Assembly: GCA_015501055.1 (NCBI GenBank)
Contig: JADNYV010000112.1
Location: forward strand, 1-64,000
Direction of reading: 5' to 3'
Length of the DNA: 64,000 nucleotides
From: Mucidula mucida
Taxonomy: Eukaryota; Basidiomycota; Agaricomycetes; Agaricales; Physalacriaceae
Shown: positions 33,282-44,770 of the stretch, in pieces
Position numbering within the stretch: position 1 is the first letter of the stretch
Layout: each line of letters opens with the position of its first letter
Position numbers and translations under genes: made by a program
The notes under the pieces: generated by a model
The model's database searches: none
Seen by the model: the letters and a program-made list of their open reading frames with translations, nothing else
Told to the model about the DNA's origin: nothing

Positions 33282-36197
33282 ATGTCGACGGCTTTGAATC
33301 TGCCTTTCTGCCTTGTAATATTCTCTTTGTCATTCTTTCTGTGGCGACAATCATGGAAGAAGTACCCACCTGGTCCAAAGCCTTGGCCTGTCATTGGGAA
33401 TTTGTGGGACATGCATGTACAACGATCCTGGCTTCGCTTCAGCGAATGGAAGGACACATACGGTATTTTTGTTGCGCCTCCGCTGCCCCAGTATAGACGG
33501 ACTGATTGCAACCTAGGAGATCTTGTCTATCTTCGCGTTCTGGGGCGGCCCATTCTGATTCTCAACAGTATCGAGGCTGTACAAGATCTGTTTGAGAAGC
33601 GCTCCTCTATATACTCCGATAGGCCACGTCGTCTTATGGGAGAACTGTGAGTAGGCTCATTGTTCAAGTGCAAGCAGTTGCTGATTGCTGTGGTAGATGC
33701 GGGTTTGGAGGTACTCTCGCCTTTCGAAACGATGATAGCACAGTTCGTACTTCTCGAAAACTTCTTCATAGCGAGCTCAACTCTCGGGCCATGCTCGGTC
33801 ATGAGCGTACCCTGGAACGAAATGCGCAAAACTTATGCTTTTCCAACGTCACAGCCCCAGAGCACTTCCTGAAAATGGTGGTGGGCATCCGAAGGGTCCG
33901 AGGCAGTCTGCTTGTTGTTGTTTGGTGGCAGCCTCTACCAGCCAACGCGTAGAAGTGTGAATGCTCTTTTTAATAGTGCTTTCCACATCGACATCTGAGC
34001 CTGCGGAGAAGCATGAACCACAGGTTTATATCATATTCAAGTCCATTAGTGCAAATGCATTTTGAATTCATGTCAATAAGGATGCCTTTGCTCTGAGATC
34101 TGGAGCAGGACAAGGCATTTATGCGAATTGTCAACATGTTTTTTGCATCAATCCCCTCTAAATAACCATTTAGATAGATCTGCCAATGACCGGACGCGTA
34201 AATCGGAGTGTGTGTTTTGCTATTAGAACTCTACAACTCCCCCGCCAAAATGTGAGTCACATCACAGTGACAAGTCGCGCACAGACATGGTCTTGCTCGT
34301 TCATTGTCGTGCAACAGTAAGAAACACTCACTCAAAGCCTGTCATCCTGAAGACACTCATATCATGGGATATACTAAGAGATGAGCCCCCAAAGCCTTCC
34401 CGGATTAAGCAGCAGGACCTGCCAATCAGCCCATGGGGTATCAACTCGAAGAACTTGAGAATATCTTGTCTACTAACTGGACTGTGTTGGATTCACAGAG
34501 TATGAGCAGCTCTGAGCCGCTTGAGGTGACATATGAGCCTTGACATGCTGACAAGGATGAGACAATGAGCAATGGTTGTAATGATGTATCTCATTCTGGT
34601 TGTACTCGCCCTACTCATGCAATATACACTACCTACAGTACTCCTTGGTCAGAATTCAAGATTTTTACACTTCAAAGTCCAGAATTTCCCAAGATACAGC
34701 GCAAGGGCGACTAGAGCATTATTTCAACGGTTACTATTTAGTTACCGATAATCGGGCTGACCATTCCGGATCCCTCGGATGCCCACCACCACTGAAAAAC
34801 ATTAGAAAGTGCACGCCACTTCCATTTACGAGGAGACGCAGATTTCACTCACAATTTACAGAATGGCGGTCGCGAATATCATGATGATTGCCTACGGACA
34901 CAGCCCAGACGAGAACTCTGACGATCTTGTCAGTATGGCACAAGAGGTCATGCAATATTTGGGTACGGCCATGACGACTCACAAACATCTGGTCGATGCT
35001 CTGCCTTTCTGTTCGTACCACCTTTCGTTATCATAAAACAGCAGGAGTCGCTCATTAAGAACAGTGAAAGTTGTGCCCTCGTGGTTTCCTGGTGCTTCAT
35101 TTCAACGCACGGCTGCCGCATCTAGATCGACTCTACAAAGGTTTTACGATACACCCTTCGAACGTATAGTCAATCAAATGGTAGGCTCTCCAGAGACAAA
35201 ATTTCCCCTACCGCTCAAGATATCAGAAATCCGGAACACATTATCCATCGCTCGTGTCAAACGTTTTACCGTCCGATCTAACTCCAGAAGAGCGTCATAT
35301 TCTTAAAGCAACAGCAGGGGAGATGTATGGCGGTATGAAGGGTTCTCCTCGTTCTGATATCTTTTATCGATTGACTCTACACAGCGGGGACTGATACTGT
35401 GAGATCTCTGTCGGCTGCCCTTGAGGAACAACTGACAAACAAAATGCATGTTCATCGGTAAGAACGTCAGCGTAATTTCGTCGTTCTTCTTGGCGATGGT
35501 TCTGAACCCGGAAATCCAACAGAGAGGACGCCAGGAGATATTGGGCATCATTGGAAAGGAAAGACTTCCACAATTCTCTGACCAAAATTCATTACCGTTC
35601 GTGGCCGCGATCGTCCAGGAGTGTTTTAGATGGAATCCTTCTGTGCCCCTCGGTTCGTAGACACTATTTTCTCGTTCTTAACTTACCTTATAGGTCCAGC
35701 GGGGCATTGCTCACGGAAGCATGACACGTATCGCGGCTATCACATTCCGGCCAGGACTCTAGTTATCGCCAATGCCTGGTTAGTTCTGTTCTTAACTAGA
35801 CAGTAGACGCCGCACTGACTTGGCGGACAGGGGGCTTCTCCACGACGAACACCGGTACGTCGAGCCAATGAGGTTTGACCCAGACCGTTACTTGAGAGAC
35901 CCAAAGCCGCCTAACGCTACCGATTTCACATTCGGATTTGGGCGCAGGTCATGCCCTGGCTCTCATCTAGCGCACAGTACCGTTTTCATTGCCATTGCTA
36001 CAACCTTGGCGACATGTAATATTGCCCCATGTGTCAATGCAGATGGTGTCGCAGTCCTCCCGGATGTCATCTACACGAACGCCGCTTTCAGGTCAGATTG
36101 GCGTTCTAAATGTCCTGAACGCATAGCTTACCAGTTCGATGTAGCCAGCCCTATCCGTTCAAGTGCGAAATTTCGGTTGTATCGGATGAAGCAATGA
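33282..36197 (+). pseudogene. Cytochrome P450 (copy 2), split by a TIR element
   Basis: The start at 33282 gives a membrane anchor and the hinge KKYPPGPKPWPVIGNLWDM, then DLVYLRVLGRPILILNSIEA. TSRKLLHSELNSRAM and APEHFLK end at the insertion (33869). Coding resumes at 34799 with NIRK and, after an intron, MAVANIMMIAYGHSPDEN. Further exons give VPSWFPGASFQRTA, the I-helix AGTDT-NVSVISSFFLAM over an intron, FVAAIVQECFRWNPSVPLG (ExxR), RFDPDRYL and the heme motif FGFGRRSCPGSHLA. The stop is at 36197. The hinge and heme loop resemble the basidiomycete group annotated as O-methylsterigmatocystin oxidoreductase-like. Apart from the insertion the gene reads as functional. Confidence 0.87.
33876..34791. 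mobile_element. 916 bp non-autonomous TIR element inside P450-2
   Basis: Ends are inverted repeats: TGGTGGTGGGCATCCGAAGG at the left and its complement, with CCTCGG for CTTCGG, at the right. The element is flanked by a perfect 7 bp duplication CTGAAAA (33869-33875 and 34792-34798). Removing the element and one duplication restores the P450 frame. No transposase ORF lies inside. A 7-8 bp duplication suggests hAT-like mobilisation, but the terminal bases are not a textbook hAT end. Confidence 0.85.
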
Positions 36198-36809
36198 AGT
36201 TGTTATCGGATGCCCTAAAATGATATGTTTTACGATACGAGAACGATAGTAGGGAGAACCATTGAGCGTTGCAATTTTGACGGCCCAGCATCTTTCGCGA
36301 CACTCAGACTCATACCATCCACGTCGTTGAGTATTTCCTATCTGTCTCTCGGATAAGCATGCTAGAATGCAGCAGAGAAGCTCCGAAATAGGACGACGTA
36401 CTCTTTGGCGGGAAACTCGGATAGAGGCTAGCAAAACGGTCATCACAACGGTGAACGGAGACGATTCGAAAACTGGCAAGGGCAGAGGGAGGATGCGGCC
36501 CTTTGTCGTCTCGTATGTTGTGACTTGAGCTAGAGACAGGACAGCAAGGAATATGGGTCATAAATGCAGCTTATATACACGGACTTCGATTTCTGGGCGT
36601 TCAAGACTGTCCGACATTATAACCAAGGTCGATTGTGTTTTGATTGTGGTGGAAGCAGAAAGAAGGTAAGTCCGGCTAGGGTTAGGGTTACGGGCGCTTA
36701 CCCGTCGACTACGCTTTCGATTTCAACAACTGTATCTGGTATTGTAAGGCTCAGCATCTATTAAGTACATGTATAAGGTAGTGCGTAGGTGATTCAACAT
36801 CATTGCGTA
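36198..36809. other. Convergent intergenic region
   Basis: 612 bp between the 3' ends of P450-2 and the NmrA-like gene. It contains two copies of TTAGGG (about 36677-36690), matching the fungal telomere unit but too short to mean more. I support no gene. Confidence 0.5.
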
Positions 36810-38141
36810 TCAAAGGTACGATTTGATCTCTTCTTTCAGACTCGCCACCATATGTTGCTTTCCATGCTTAGGTGCCCACCCCAACGCTCTTGAACGCTCA
36901 GCTTTTACACGGGCGTTGGTCCCCAGATACGGCCACAGAGGCTAGTAGTGCATAAGCAACCAACAATAACTACTGAGGCCAAGGCACTTACACCAAAGAA
37001 AGCCGTCTTCTCCTCATCCGTATAGGAGCTTGGTTCCGGGTTTGTACTCAGCCCAAGTTCGATCAGCGCCTTGGATACCTCCGTCGCGACCTCCTTCATC
37101 GTGTGTTCCCCCGATTCGATAAAGTAAAATCCATTCGCGCCGTGTGCTGTCTCAGGATTCTTGAGGATCGCGTTGAACAGGACAATGTAAAAATCAGCAG
37201 CTGCGATGGCTCGTTAGCATGGCACGGAAATGACTCGGAGGAGACAAAACCCACTGTCATCTACGGATACATTGTTCCAGATGTTGACACCATCGCCAAT
37301 CATCCCACCCTGCTTCCTGTGCATACTCGTTTTCACAATCGCGGGGAACTGGACGGAGTGGATGTTCTGAACGCCGGTATCTGCGACGATACCTATAGCC
37401 AAACCGTACACAGTCGGCGGTAGGACGAGGTAAGAGCGGATATAACCTGTGCTGATGTTAAGTAATAAAAGGGTGGGGGGAACGCGTTGGGGACTTACCC
37501 TCTTTGTCTGCGTCCAAGATCAGCAGATCCGTCTTCCTATGGATCTGTGTCTCCGGCAATTTCGCGAACCGGTCGACGTCGAGATCGGAGAACACGGGGT
37601 AGTCGCTGTGCATACCCAAAGCATTGTCTTGGACGACGCCTGGCGGTATAGGGCGTTATTGGGAAGGAGAATGAAATATCATGACGATACGAACCTGTAC
37701 CGGATGTATGGATGAGAGCTGGCGCAGAGCCGGTAGATTGATATCTCTTCTTCATGCCTTTCAATATGGCTTGGGCAGCGGCCTCATTGTCTGCATCTAC
37801 CTAGATAGCATGAGCATCAATTTCGACATCCAGGACGCGGTGAAGATTTCCAACACTTACACAAGCGAAGATGATATCGGCTTTAGATGCAGCATCGGTC
37901 AAGACATCAAAGTCTGTGTAGCTTCCAACGAGCGTGTTAATGCCCAGCGATCGTAGCTTGTCAGCCTTCTCTGTAGAGCGCACAAGAGCAGTGATCGTCG
38001 CGGGATTCACAGTAGTCAATAGCCTGGAAAGGATGGAACCGCCGAGGTAGCCTGTTCAGATTGTGATGATAAGCCAAATTTAGTTTTGGAAAGAATACGA
38101 CTACCTGTGGCGCCAGTAAAGAAGATATTAGGTGAAGACAT
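36810..38141 (-). CDS. NmrA-like / NAD(P)-binding reductase (atypical extended SDR)
   Basis: The start at 38141 gives MSSPNIFFTGAT, spliced to GYLGGSILSRLL, forming the GATGYLGG dinucleotide motif. Next come ITALVRSTEKADKLRSLGI, VGSYTDFDVLTDAASKADII and a region with ILKGMKKRYQSTGSAPALIH and SGT. The stretch VFSDLDVDRFAKLPETQIHR lies at about 37540-37600. The last exon gives NARVKAERSRALGWAPKHGK and stops at 36810. The GTNxRxKAERARxLGW ending is typical of fungal nucleoside-diphosphate-sugar-epimerase/NmrA-like proteins. Members are reductases or redox sensors. As the outermost enzyme before housekeeping cyclin C it may be the edge of the cluster. Confidence 0.8.
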
Positions 38142-39144
38142 AGAGGACACCTTTTCGTTAACGTTCATCCAGCTTATAAGGTTTCATAAGAATAGACCGG
38201 CACTGAATGTGATCCTCGCCGCAAGCATTGGCAGACTGCAATCAAAAGGGTGGATCACCCGGTGCCACCGTTGATCACGAGCCGCGGCGCTGCGTCGAGT
38301 GGTAATCCAAGGTGTGCGGCCAAGTGCTTCGACATGATGATTTGTACGAGGGGTTGACAGCTACCGGGGAAAAAGTGCCCAACCAGATGAGAATCGAAGA
38401 TTCCTAGCAAACGCTGAATTCCACCTCCGACTCGGAGATGGGTAAGGTCGGGTCTTCCGGGCGCCACTACAGAAGGTTAGTAATAAGTTTGAATGTTTCT
38501 CATTGGTGAATTGTCAAACATGGGCGGTGACTGAGCGCTCGGAAAACCAGTGTCCAGTGCTCATAAGCCCGATTAAACGCTAAGGTGCTGACACGCATAT
38601 GCCTAATGAAATCGGAATTTTCCGTCGTCAGCATCGAAGTTGAAAGCGCCACGGTGAAAAAGGGAACAATTGCACAGCTAGGTTTGGGACATGATCGAAG
38701 ACCCAGTCCACAATCTGCGTCGGCTCCTCACAGATGGATCGAAAAAGTTTTCATACAAAACGTTGTTCAAGTTCAGCTTGAAGGTACATGCGCAGTGAAC
38801 GATGATACGACTGTAATGACCTGTTTTGCGATTGATACCTGGGCGACTGATCTCGAGTCGATGACGACACTTATGCATCCTACACCCGGGCCGTCTTAGT
38901 CGCGAGAAAACTACCGCTAGTTCTAACGGTGCGTTCAAGTCGCCAACCTAGCAGGTCCATCAGTACCTGCGTAGCTCTACAGATGTCATGAGCGTACAAA
39001 TCGTTCTAGGAAGGAAGCACTCACTCTCTCATTTTCCGAATCAAGCAAGGCTGAGGATTCTTCGGTGACAAGTGACCCAAAAACCATTCTTTCTCCGCCT
39101 CGCAAAACTTTCCCTGCGCCAAACATGAGCTTCTCGTATATCAA
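38142..39144. other. Intergenic, no supported gene
   Basis: About 1 kb. A 70-codon minus frame (38255-38467) and a 104-codon plus frame (38585-38899) have no family resemblance. No repeat or RNA gene is recognised. Confidence 0.4.
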
Positions 39145-39667
39145 TTAAGCAACCATACACACACCATATACGCCCGTTCTGTCCAAATCCCCGGATAGGA
39201 GAAACACAGACAGATTAAATGCAAAAGTGCTGGTGCCGGACACAATCAGTAGGTTCCATACGCTGCACATCGCACAAGGCATAAAGTAAAGTTGTCCTAA
39301 ATTACTGAAAATGAAATGTAAGGCAGCAGCTGAAAAGAAAATACTGACCGTAGGTGAGGATCAGAAACATTACATACAAACAAGAATGGGCCCACACGCT
39401 CGAATACCAGTATCCTGCAGCCAGGCCCAGCATCAACAGCTGTAACGAAAGCAAGACGGCAGTCCCGATGGGATTGTGGGAGATGATGTTGTCAAAGCAC
39501 TCCGTCAACATGATATTGTCGAAGACCACCATCAAGAGCACGGCATACGTGAAGACGAGGAGCTGTATGAGGCCCGTGGGAGAGTGTTTGGGCGCCGACG
39601 AGTCGGGAAGAGTGTCGTTGTCAGTCGTTCTAAGGCTGACAGTTGCTTGTTGTTCTATGTCAGTCAT
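39145..39667 (-). CDS. Small multi-pass membrane protein, unknown
   Basis: Two exons. The first starts at 39667 (MTDIEQQATVSLRTTDND) and contains hydrophobic segments LIQLLVFTYAVLLMVVFDNI, GTAVLLSLQLLMLGLAAGYW and CLYVMFLILTYG. The second, after a GT-AG intron (about 39297-39347), continues QLYFMPCAMCSVWNLLIVSG and STFAFNLSVFLLSG, stopping at 39145. Four or five helices, cytosolic polar N-terminus, about 155 residues. The clean splice and persistent hydrophobicity support a real gene; I do not recognise the family. It is divergent from cyclin C across 333 bp. Confidence 0.6.
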
Positions 39668-40000
39668 GGTACCGGTGGAGAGCAGACCAGTGTTTAACAT
39701 CGTTATCCGCCGGGTCAACCTGAGTATGTCTCTGATCATGAGGTGGCCGTTACCGACCATGCTCTATATGAGAAGGTAAACAGTAGGTAAACCTGTTCAT
39801 CGTCGACTTGTCATCAAGATGTTCGGTTACAGGACTAGAGGAGGTGGTGGACCGCGGTGGATGGATACTTGGTGATCGCCTAGCGTATGCGCCGTCGGCA
39901 CTTGCGGCACACGGTCCGAAAGCGTCAGCCTTCAGGCCACCACAAAGGCGCTTCACTTTGATCTTCCTACAGTCGCCTGCATCATCTGCTTCAACTCGGA

Positions 40001-41300
40001 ATGGCAACAGATTTCTGGGCAAGCTCTCACTAGTAGGTACTCTTCATCTTTTCCACAGAATTTTTAATCATCGACAGTAAAAGATGGCTCGTTGACCGCT
40101 CGACTTTGCGTCAAGCGCGCGCCGATGATCTGCAATACGTGGACGACCCAGAACATCTTGAATTCCTTGGAATATATTTCTCCAACGGTGAGCCTGTTCG
40201 CGCTTCTAGGGCCGCGCACTGATGCCCATTTAGCTATCGCCAAGCTGGGCAAGAAGCTACAACTACGGCAACGTGCCATCGCGACTGCAACAGTCTTCTT
40301 TCGACGATTTTATCTAAAGAACTCGTATTGCGAAACGGACCCCTTCTTGGTCATTTCTGCATGCATTTACGTGGCGGCCAAGGCGGAGGAATCGCCCGTA
40401 CACATTAAGAATGTTGTAACCGAATCTCGGTCCCTCTTCAGCCGTAAGCGCTTGTCCGTTTATCCCAGTACTTCATTTAATGCATTCGTCAGATCAATAC
40501 AATGTCAAGCATTTTCCCTCCGACAACTCCAAGCTCGCAGAAGTCGAGTTTTACCTTGTGGATGACCTGGAGTGCGATCTAACCATCTTTCATCCCTACC
40601 GCACACTCATGGCCTTGTGTAAAAAAGAATCCGCAGCACACGACAACGAAGAAACCGAGGCTGGCGAGCTCGGTGTCGGAGTAGATTCTGACGACTTGCA
40701 CTTCGATGAAAAGCTCGAAATGTCGGAATCCGCACTCCAGATGGCGTGGTCCATCATCAACGATTCATATCGTTCGAACCTCTGCCTTCTCTATCCTCCG
40801 CATCTCGTCGCCGTCGCGGCCATCTACCTCACACAAATCCTCCATCCGCCATCTCGGGAGATTATATCCACCTCATCTCTTCCGAATCGGAAGCGAAACA
40901 GCCGCAACCGCGACGCTCATCTCGCACTCATATCGAGCAGAAGAAATCGCAGGATCCCATAGCCTTCTTGGCAGACCTGAACGTCTCTCTTCCGCTAATC
41001 GCCACCATCTCACAGGAGATTCTTTCCCTGTATGCTTTGTGGGATAGGTATAAAGACGATAACCTTCCCGATGCAACGGTGTCTGCGCGCCCTTCTCCCG
41101 CTAGTAGCTCGAACAAGTCTGCAAGTCATGCTGGCACGCCGAGATCGGTGCAGGATAATGCGGACGGAGTTACGCCGACGTTTTTGGGTGCGCTGGTGAT
41201 GAAGATGCGGGAGGGCAGGCTTAGTGATATCTCGCATCCACCGACGGCACGCCCTGCGGCTGTCAATAAGATGTTGGAGCGCGCGCAGGCTGCTGGTTAG
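40001..41300 (+). CDS. SSN8: Cyclin C, Mediator kinase-module subunit
   Basis: RNA polymerase II holoenzyme cyclin that partners the Cdk8/Srb10 kinase in the Mediator kinase module (nucleus). The start at 40001 gives MATDFWASSHY, spliced to KRWLVDRSTLRQARADDL, the family's N-terminal signature. The first cyclin fold follows (LGKKLQLRQRAIATATVFFR, RFYLKNSYCETDPFLVISAC, YVAAKAEESPVHIKNVV), then LAEVEFYLVDDLECDLTIFH and the second fold with AWSIINDSYRSNLCLLYPPH and LVAVAAIYLT. An acidic insert (EETEAGELGVGVDSDD) and a Ser/Pro-rich C-terminal tail are lineage-specific. All exons keep frame. As a conserved single-copy gene it marks the right-hand limit of the metabolic cluster. Confidence 0.92.
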
Positions 41301-41453
41301 CTGGAGTAGCATTATGGAGAACCGCTCATTTACAGTGTTCGGTGTGAATACAATCGTCTGCTTCTGTATGTTCAATCAATCTTCACGCACGTCTACACCT
41401 CCACTAGCATCTCAATCATCTCCTTTGTAATAGCGCTTTTTTTATTGGTTTAA

Positions 41454-41903
41454 ATGGGAGCTCGAACGGCGGATAGTCAACTGTTCTTCGGAGTTCTGAA
41501 GATCAGAAACGGTACTGCTCATCCATGTATGGCCGCCTATGGTCGTCTTAACATTCTTGCGGTCGCTTACACCATTTGTCTGCCGTGGGCCGATGGCTTT
41601 AGGATGGTGCGTAAGGTTAACGCTGGCCTCCACGCTATGGTCAAAACGCTCCCAGACAACATGCTCAAAGTCTCTATCCGAATTAAGTGGACGCCAGGCC
41701 AAAACGTACTTGTCCGCTTTCTCGGCTTGGGACCCCACTCACCCGTTCACGGTCGCTTTCATACCGACAGAGGATCACCATTCCCTCGACATGGTGTCGC
41801 ACGGGCAATCGCCGAGGGGAAGATGGCCAAGTCGATGCACATCTTTGTTGATTGCCCATATGGGGGCCTGGCATTCTTGTTGGAAGAGATTGATACTGTT
41901 TAA
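41454..41903 (+). pseudogene. Ferric reductase-like (FRE/NOX) fragment
   Basis: One 149-codon frame reads LNILAVAYTICLPWADGFRM and LPDNMLKVSIRIKWTPGQN, then VLVRFLGLGP, which resembles the end of the transmembrane part and start of the FAD-binding domain. A second frame (41539-41934) carries HPFTVAFIP where the FAD motif HPFT is expected, and the first frame recovers with HIFVDCPYGG. This needs two compensating shifts and the heme-binding helices and NADPH domain are absent, so it is a remnant. Confidence 0.5.
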
Positions 41904-42349
41904 CCCTCTAGCAATAGTTCAATTAAGAATTTAGCAGACAATCATGCTCAAACTTGAAAATATTGCTCAAAGGATCACACTGCATGGACAGAAAACAACC
42001 CAAACACCTCCCCTCCAAGAAACTTTTCATTTACAATGCCACACTAGGATGACATGACAAAAAGTATCTAAGAGGGCAGAGTGGCGGGAAACAATACAAG
42101 CAGAGCAGACAACATTGAGACAGCGAAGCAGATACAAACGGAGCAGACCACATAAGGACAACAACACAGCACAATACAAGTACATTACACAAAACGCAAG
42201 AGCACAATAGCAATACAAGTCCGGAACAGAGCAAAACAGAAAAGAGAAATCTAAAAGAAGCAGCTGCAGCCGGACAACGACCGGTGTACGGCGAGTAGCG
42301 CTTTTGGGTGAAGCCCTACCGTGTCTTGTAAGTGAAAGAGTCTCTGGTG
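41904..42349. other. Intergenic; likely 3' end of the adjacent gene
   Basis: 446 bp of A/C-rich sequence with repeated ACAATACAAG-like words; no gene recognised. Confidence 0.4.
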
Positions 42350-44770
42350 TCAAAGAGTAACAACGTACTTCACATCTGACTTCCTATCGACCAATGAACC
42401 AGGACTCGGCGGTCCGCCGAGATCCATGTCTCCCACCAGGTACTCCAGTAAGGCATCAACCTTCTCAGTTGAGAAGGGATCCTCAAACAACGGAGAGACC
42501 CTAATAAGAAATGAATGAGTCGAATGCTCATTCAAAATCATGAAAACTTACTTTGTGAGGCCATCATTGAATCTGCCGTACAGCGCAATCTCCTCTGGAT
42601 CATACGGATCGTACACATCCTTTGGTGTCGGTGGCCCACTGTCACTGCTATCCGAGTCACTGCCGGGAGAGGGCGGGAGTACAGACTTGATCCTGGGAGT
42701 CCCAGATCCAGGGTCTTCCACTCGAAGGACGCGCAACGGAAAGCCGGGGAAGACGTTGGTGGAGGCAGGACCAATCCCGGTATCTCTTCCTCATCAGCCT
42801 CAATCTCGGAGGCGCGGCACTGCTTCACCCACGCAATCCTGTCTCGCTCGGCTGCAGCCATGTCTGCGGATGTGTCGACTACGATGTCGAACTCGGAATA
42901 GTGATATGATATCGCAACTCCTGAAGGCCAAACTCCATCCATTGCCCACTCGTCGTTGACGAGCATCGCTTCGTCATCAGCAGTATGGGCAGAAGGAACT
43001 GCAGCTGGAGTGGGCGATACATCCGGAACAGGAACGGCAGGAGTGAGACCAGCAAATGACTCCCAAGAAGGGAGATCATCACCAAACTGAGCCTCAGGAA
43101 ATGCACTGAGGTCGAAGATGTCTTTGGGTCCAGCAAGGAGTGGCGGGGAGAACGATGCTGCAAGATCGAGGTTGGCGTAAATGTCGGCAAGCGGAGATGA
43201 TGGGGGGAAGTAGGATGGCTCGGGCTCGATGACTGCAATAGTGATGGGAGTTTCAAGTTCCATGACTGGAACGGGTGCATCCTCGACGGCGGGTGTGGGT
43301 TCAGCCATAACAATGGTCTCGATAGTACCGGCTGTGGAACTTCGGGAGCGATACATGAGCGGGCCCCGCAGACTCAACGCCTGTTTCCATATCAGCCTCC
43401 TCTACCGGTGGGGCGGCCACCTCAACTCCAATAGGAGCGGAGTCCATAGCGCATCAGCAGCCTTTGTCTCCTCCACCTTGGTCTTGTCCTCATCCATAGG
43501 CACAGCCTTTAGTCTTGTTGAGGTGGGGTTTGAGGACTTGAAGATCCCAGACATTGACCGGTCTTCCGAGAATGGAAGACAGGTGCTTTGGTGTGGCATG
43601 CGAGTCGAGAACTTCGTCTTCTCCTTTCGCATAGCAGCAAACACGGCCAGCGCAGCCTCGCGCCCCAAATCCTCAGCCACACCCGCGACATCGCTGTCTT
43701 TGGCGAGCTTCTGAGGAGTTTTTTGAGGCGAGGTGGAGGAAGGGAGTGCACCTGGCGATGCAGGTGCGGGAGAATGGACGGCGGGAGGCGCGCCTTGCGC
43801 CGCCGACAACCTGGTGCGGTCCTTCATGCTAAATGATGGAATTAGAGATCGGGCTGACACCAAAGAAGGAGCACATTTACATAGCGGTAGCTTCCCACGT
43901 TCCTGCCTCGAGTCGGTTGTACAGATCAGGCATAAATAAGTGGGAGTTAATCGACTGCCCAGCTTCTTTGGCCCTCTCCCGCTCACTATAAGTGAACAAT
44001 CAGATTCTGTTCTAAAAGTAGTAATTGAAAGACAAACATTAGATCTTTTGTCTCCATAAGATTGTGCTCATGGCGCAGCTCAGCTCCGGGCATGAACTCA
44101 AGTTCAGCATCGCGTGGTGGGGTGGTGGGCCGTCGATAAATGATATCCGGGCGATAATCCGGAATATCGTTAAATGCGAACGGAGACGGCGCTGGCATAG
44201 AGGCCGCAGCTCGTGCTCGACGAGGAATTGGGCGAATAGCCGGTCGTGGGCGGTCCTCGACCATAGCCGTCGACTCGGACGCCATTGGTGGCGGCGCTTG
44301 GTGTTGCTGGGCCGCCATCTGAGACCTGAACTGGAGTGAGTAACGGAGATGACGGGGCAGAGGGAAAACATACAGAGTCTTGACAGCCTCGATTTCGTGC
44401 TCAATCGACTGGTGGCAGCTCTCTTGGAAGGTGGCAGGGTTGTCCCCAGTGCCGATGGCTGCGAGGAATAAGAGCAACTCTGTTTCCAGAGAGTCATCCT
44501 GAGCTTCGAACGAGAATGGCGAAGCGATCTCGGGCGACTGGGAAGATGGTGGTGGCGGAGGAATTGTGGCTCCCGTTGGTGGTGTAGCCGTAGGTTCCGG
44601 GCTCCTCCTTCCAAACGAAGAAGATATCTTTTCCAAGAGTTTCGGTGAAGAGGGTCGTCCAGATCCTGTCGCCTTGCTCAACTTCCTGCAGAGACGTCAA
44701 GTCAGGTCTGGGTTAGACCGAGTGGCTCAACATACTGGAACGAGGTCTTGATGGAGGAGGTGTGGAACAT
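42350..44770 (-). CDS. Proline/serine-rich hypothetical protein, largely disordered
   Basis: Start at 44770 gives MFHTSSIKTSFQ, spliced to KLSKATGSGRPSSPKLLEKI. A PPPPP run and LETELLLFLAAIGTGDNPAT follow, then, over an intron, FRSQMAAQQHQAPPPMASES. Later exons give ERERAKEAGQSINSHLFMPD, MKDRTRLSAAQGAPPA, a long acidic/proline stretch (EPEPSYFPPSSPLADIYANL), a serine/aspartate patch SDSDSSDSG and PPTPKDVYDPYDPEEIALYG. Repeated in-frame splices across about 2.4 kb support a real gene. Composition suggests an intrinsically disordered protein. One junction near 42735 is unresolved, and the C-terminus at 42350 is uncertain. I do not recognise the family. Confidence 0.6.

Noticed and set aside
36677..36690. 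Two TTAGGG units suggesting an interstitial telomere
   Set aside because: Two copies are expected by chance at this scale; there is no longer array and no subtelomeric context.
38255..38467. 70-codon minus ORF between NmrA-like gene and membrane protein
   Set aside because: Could be an exon of something, but no partner exons or family match were found.
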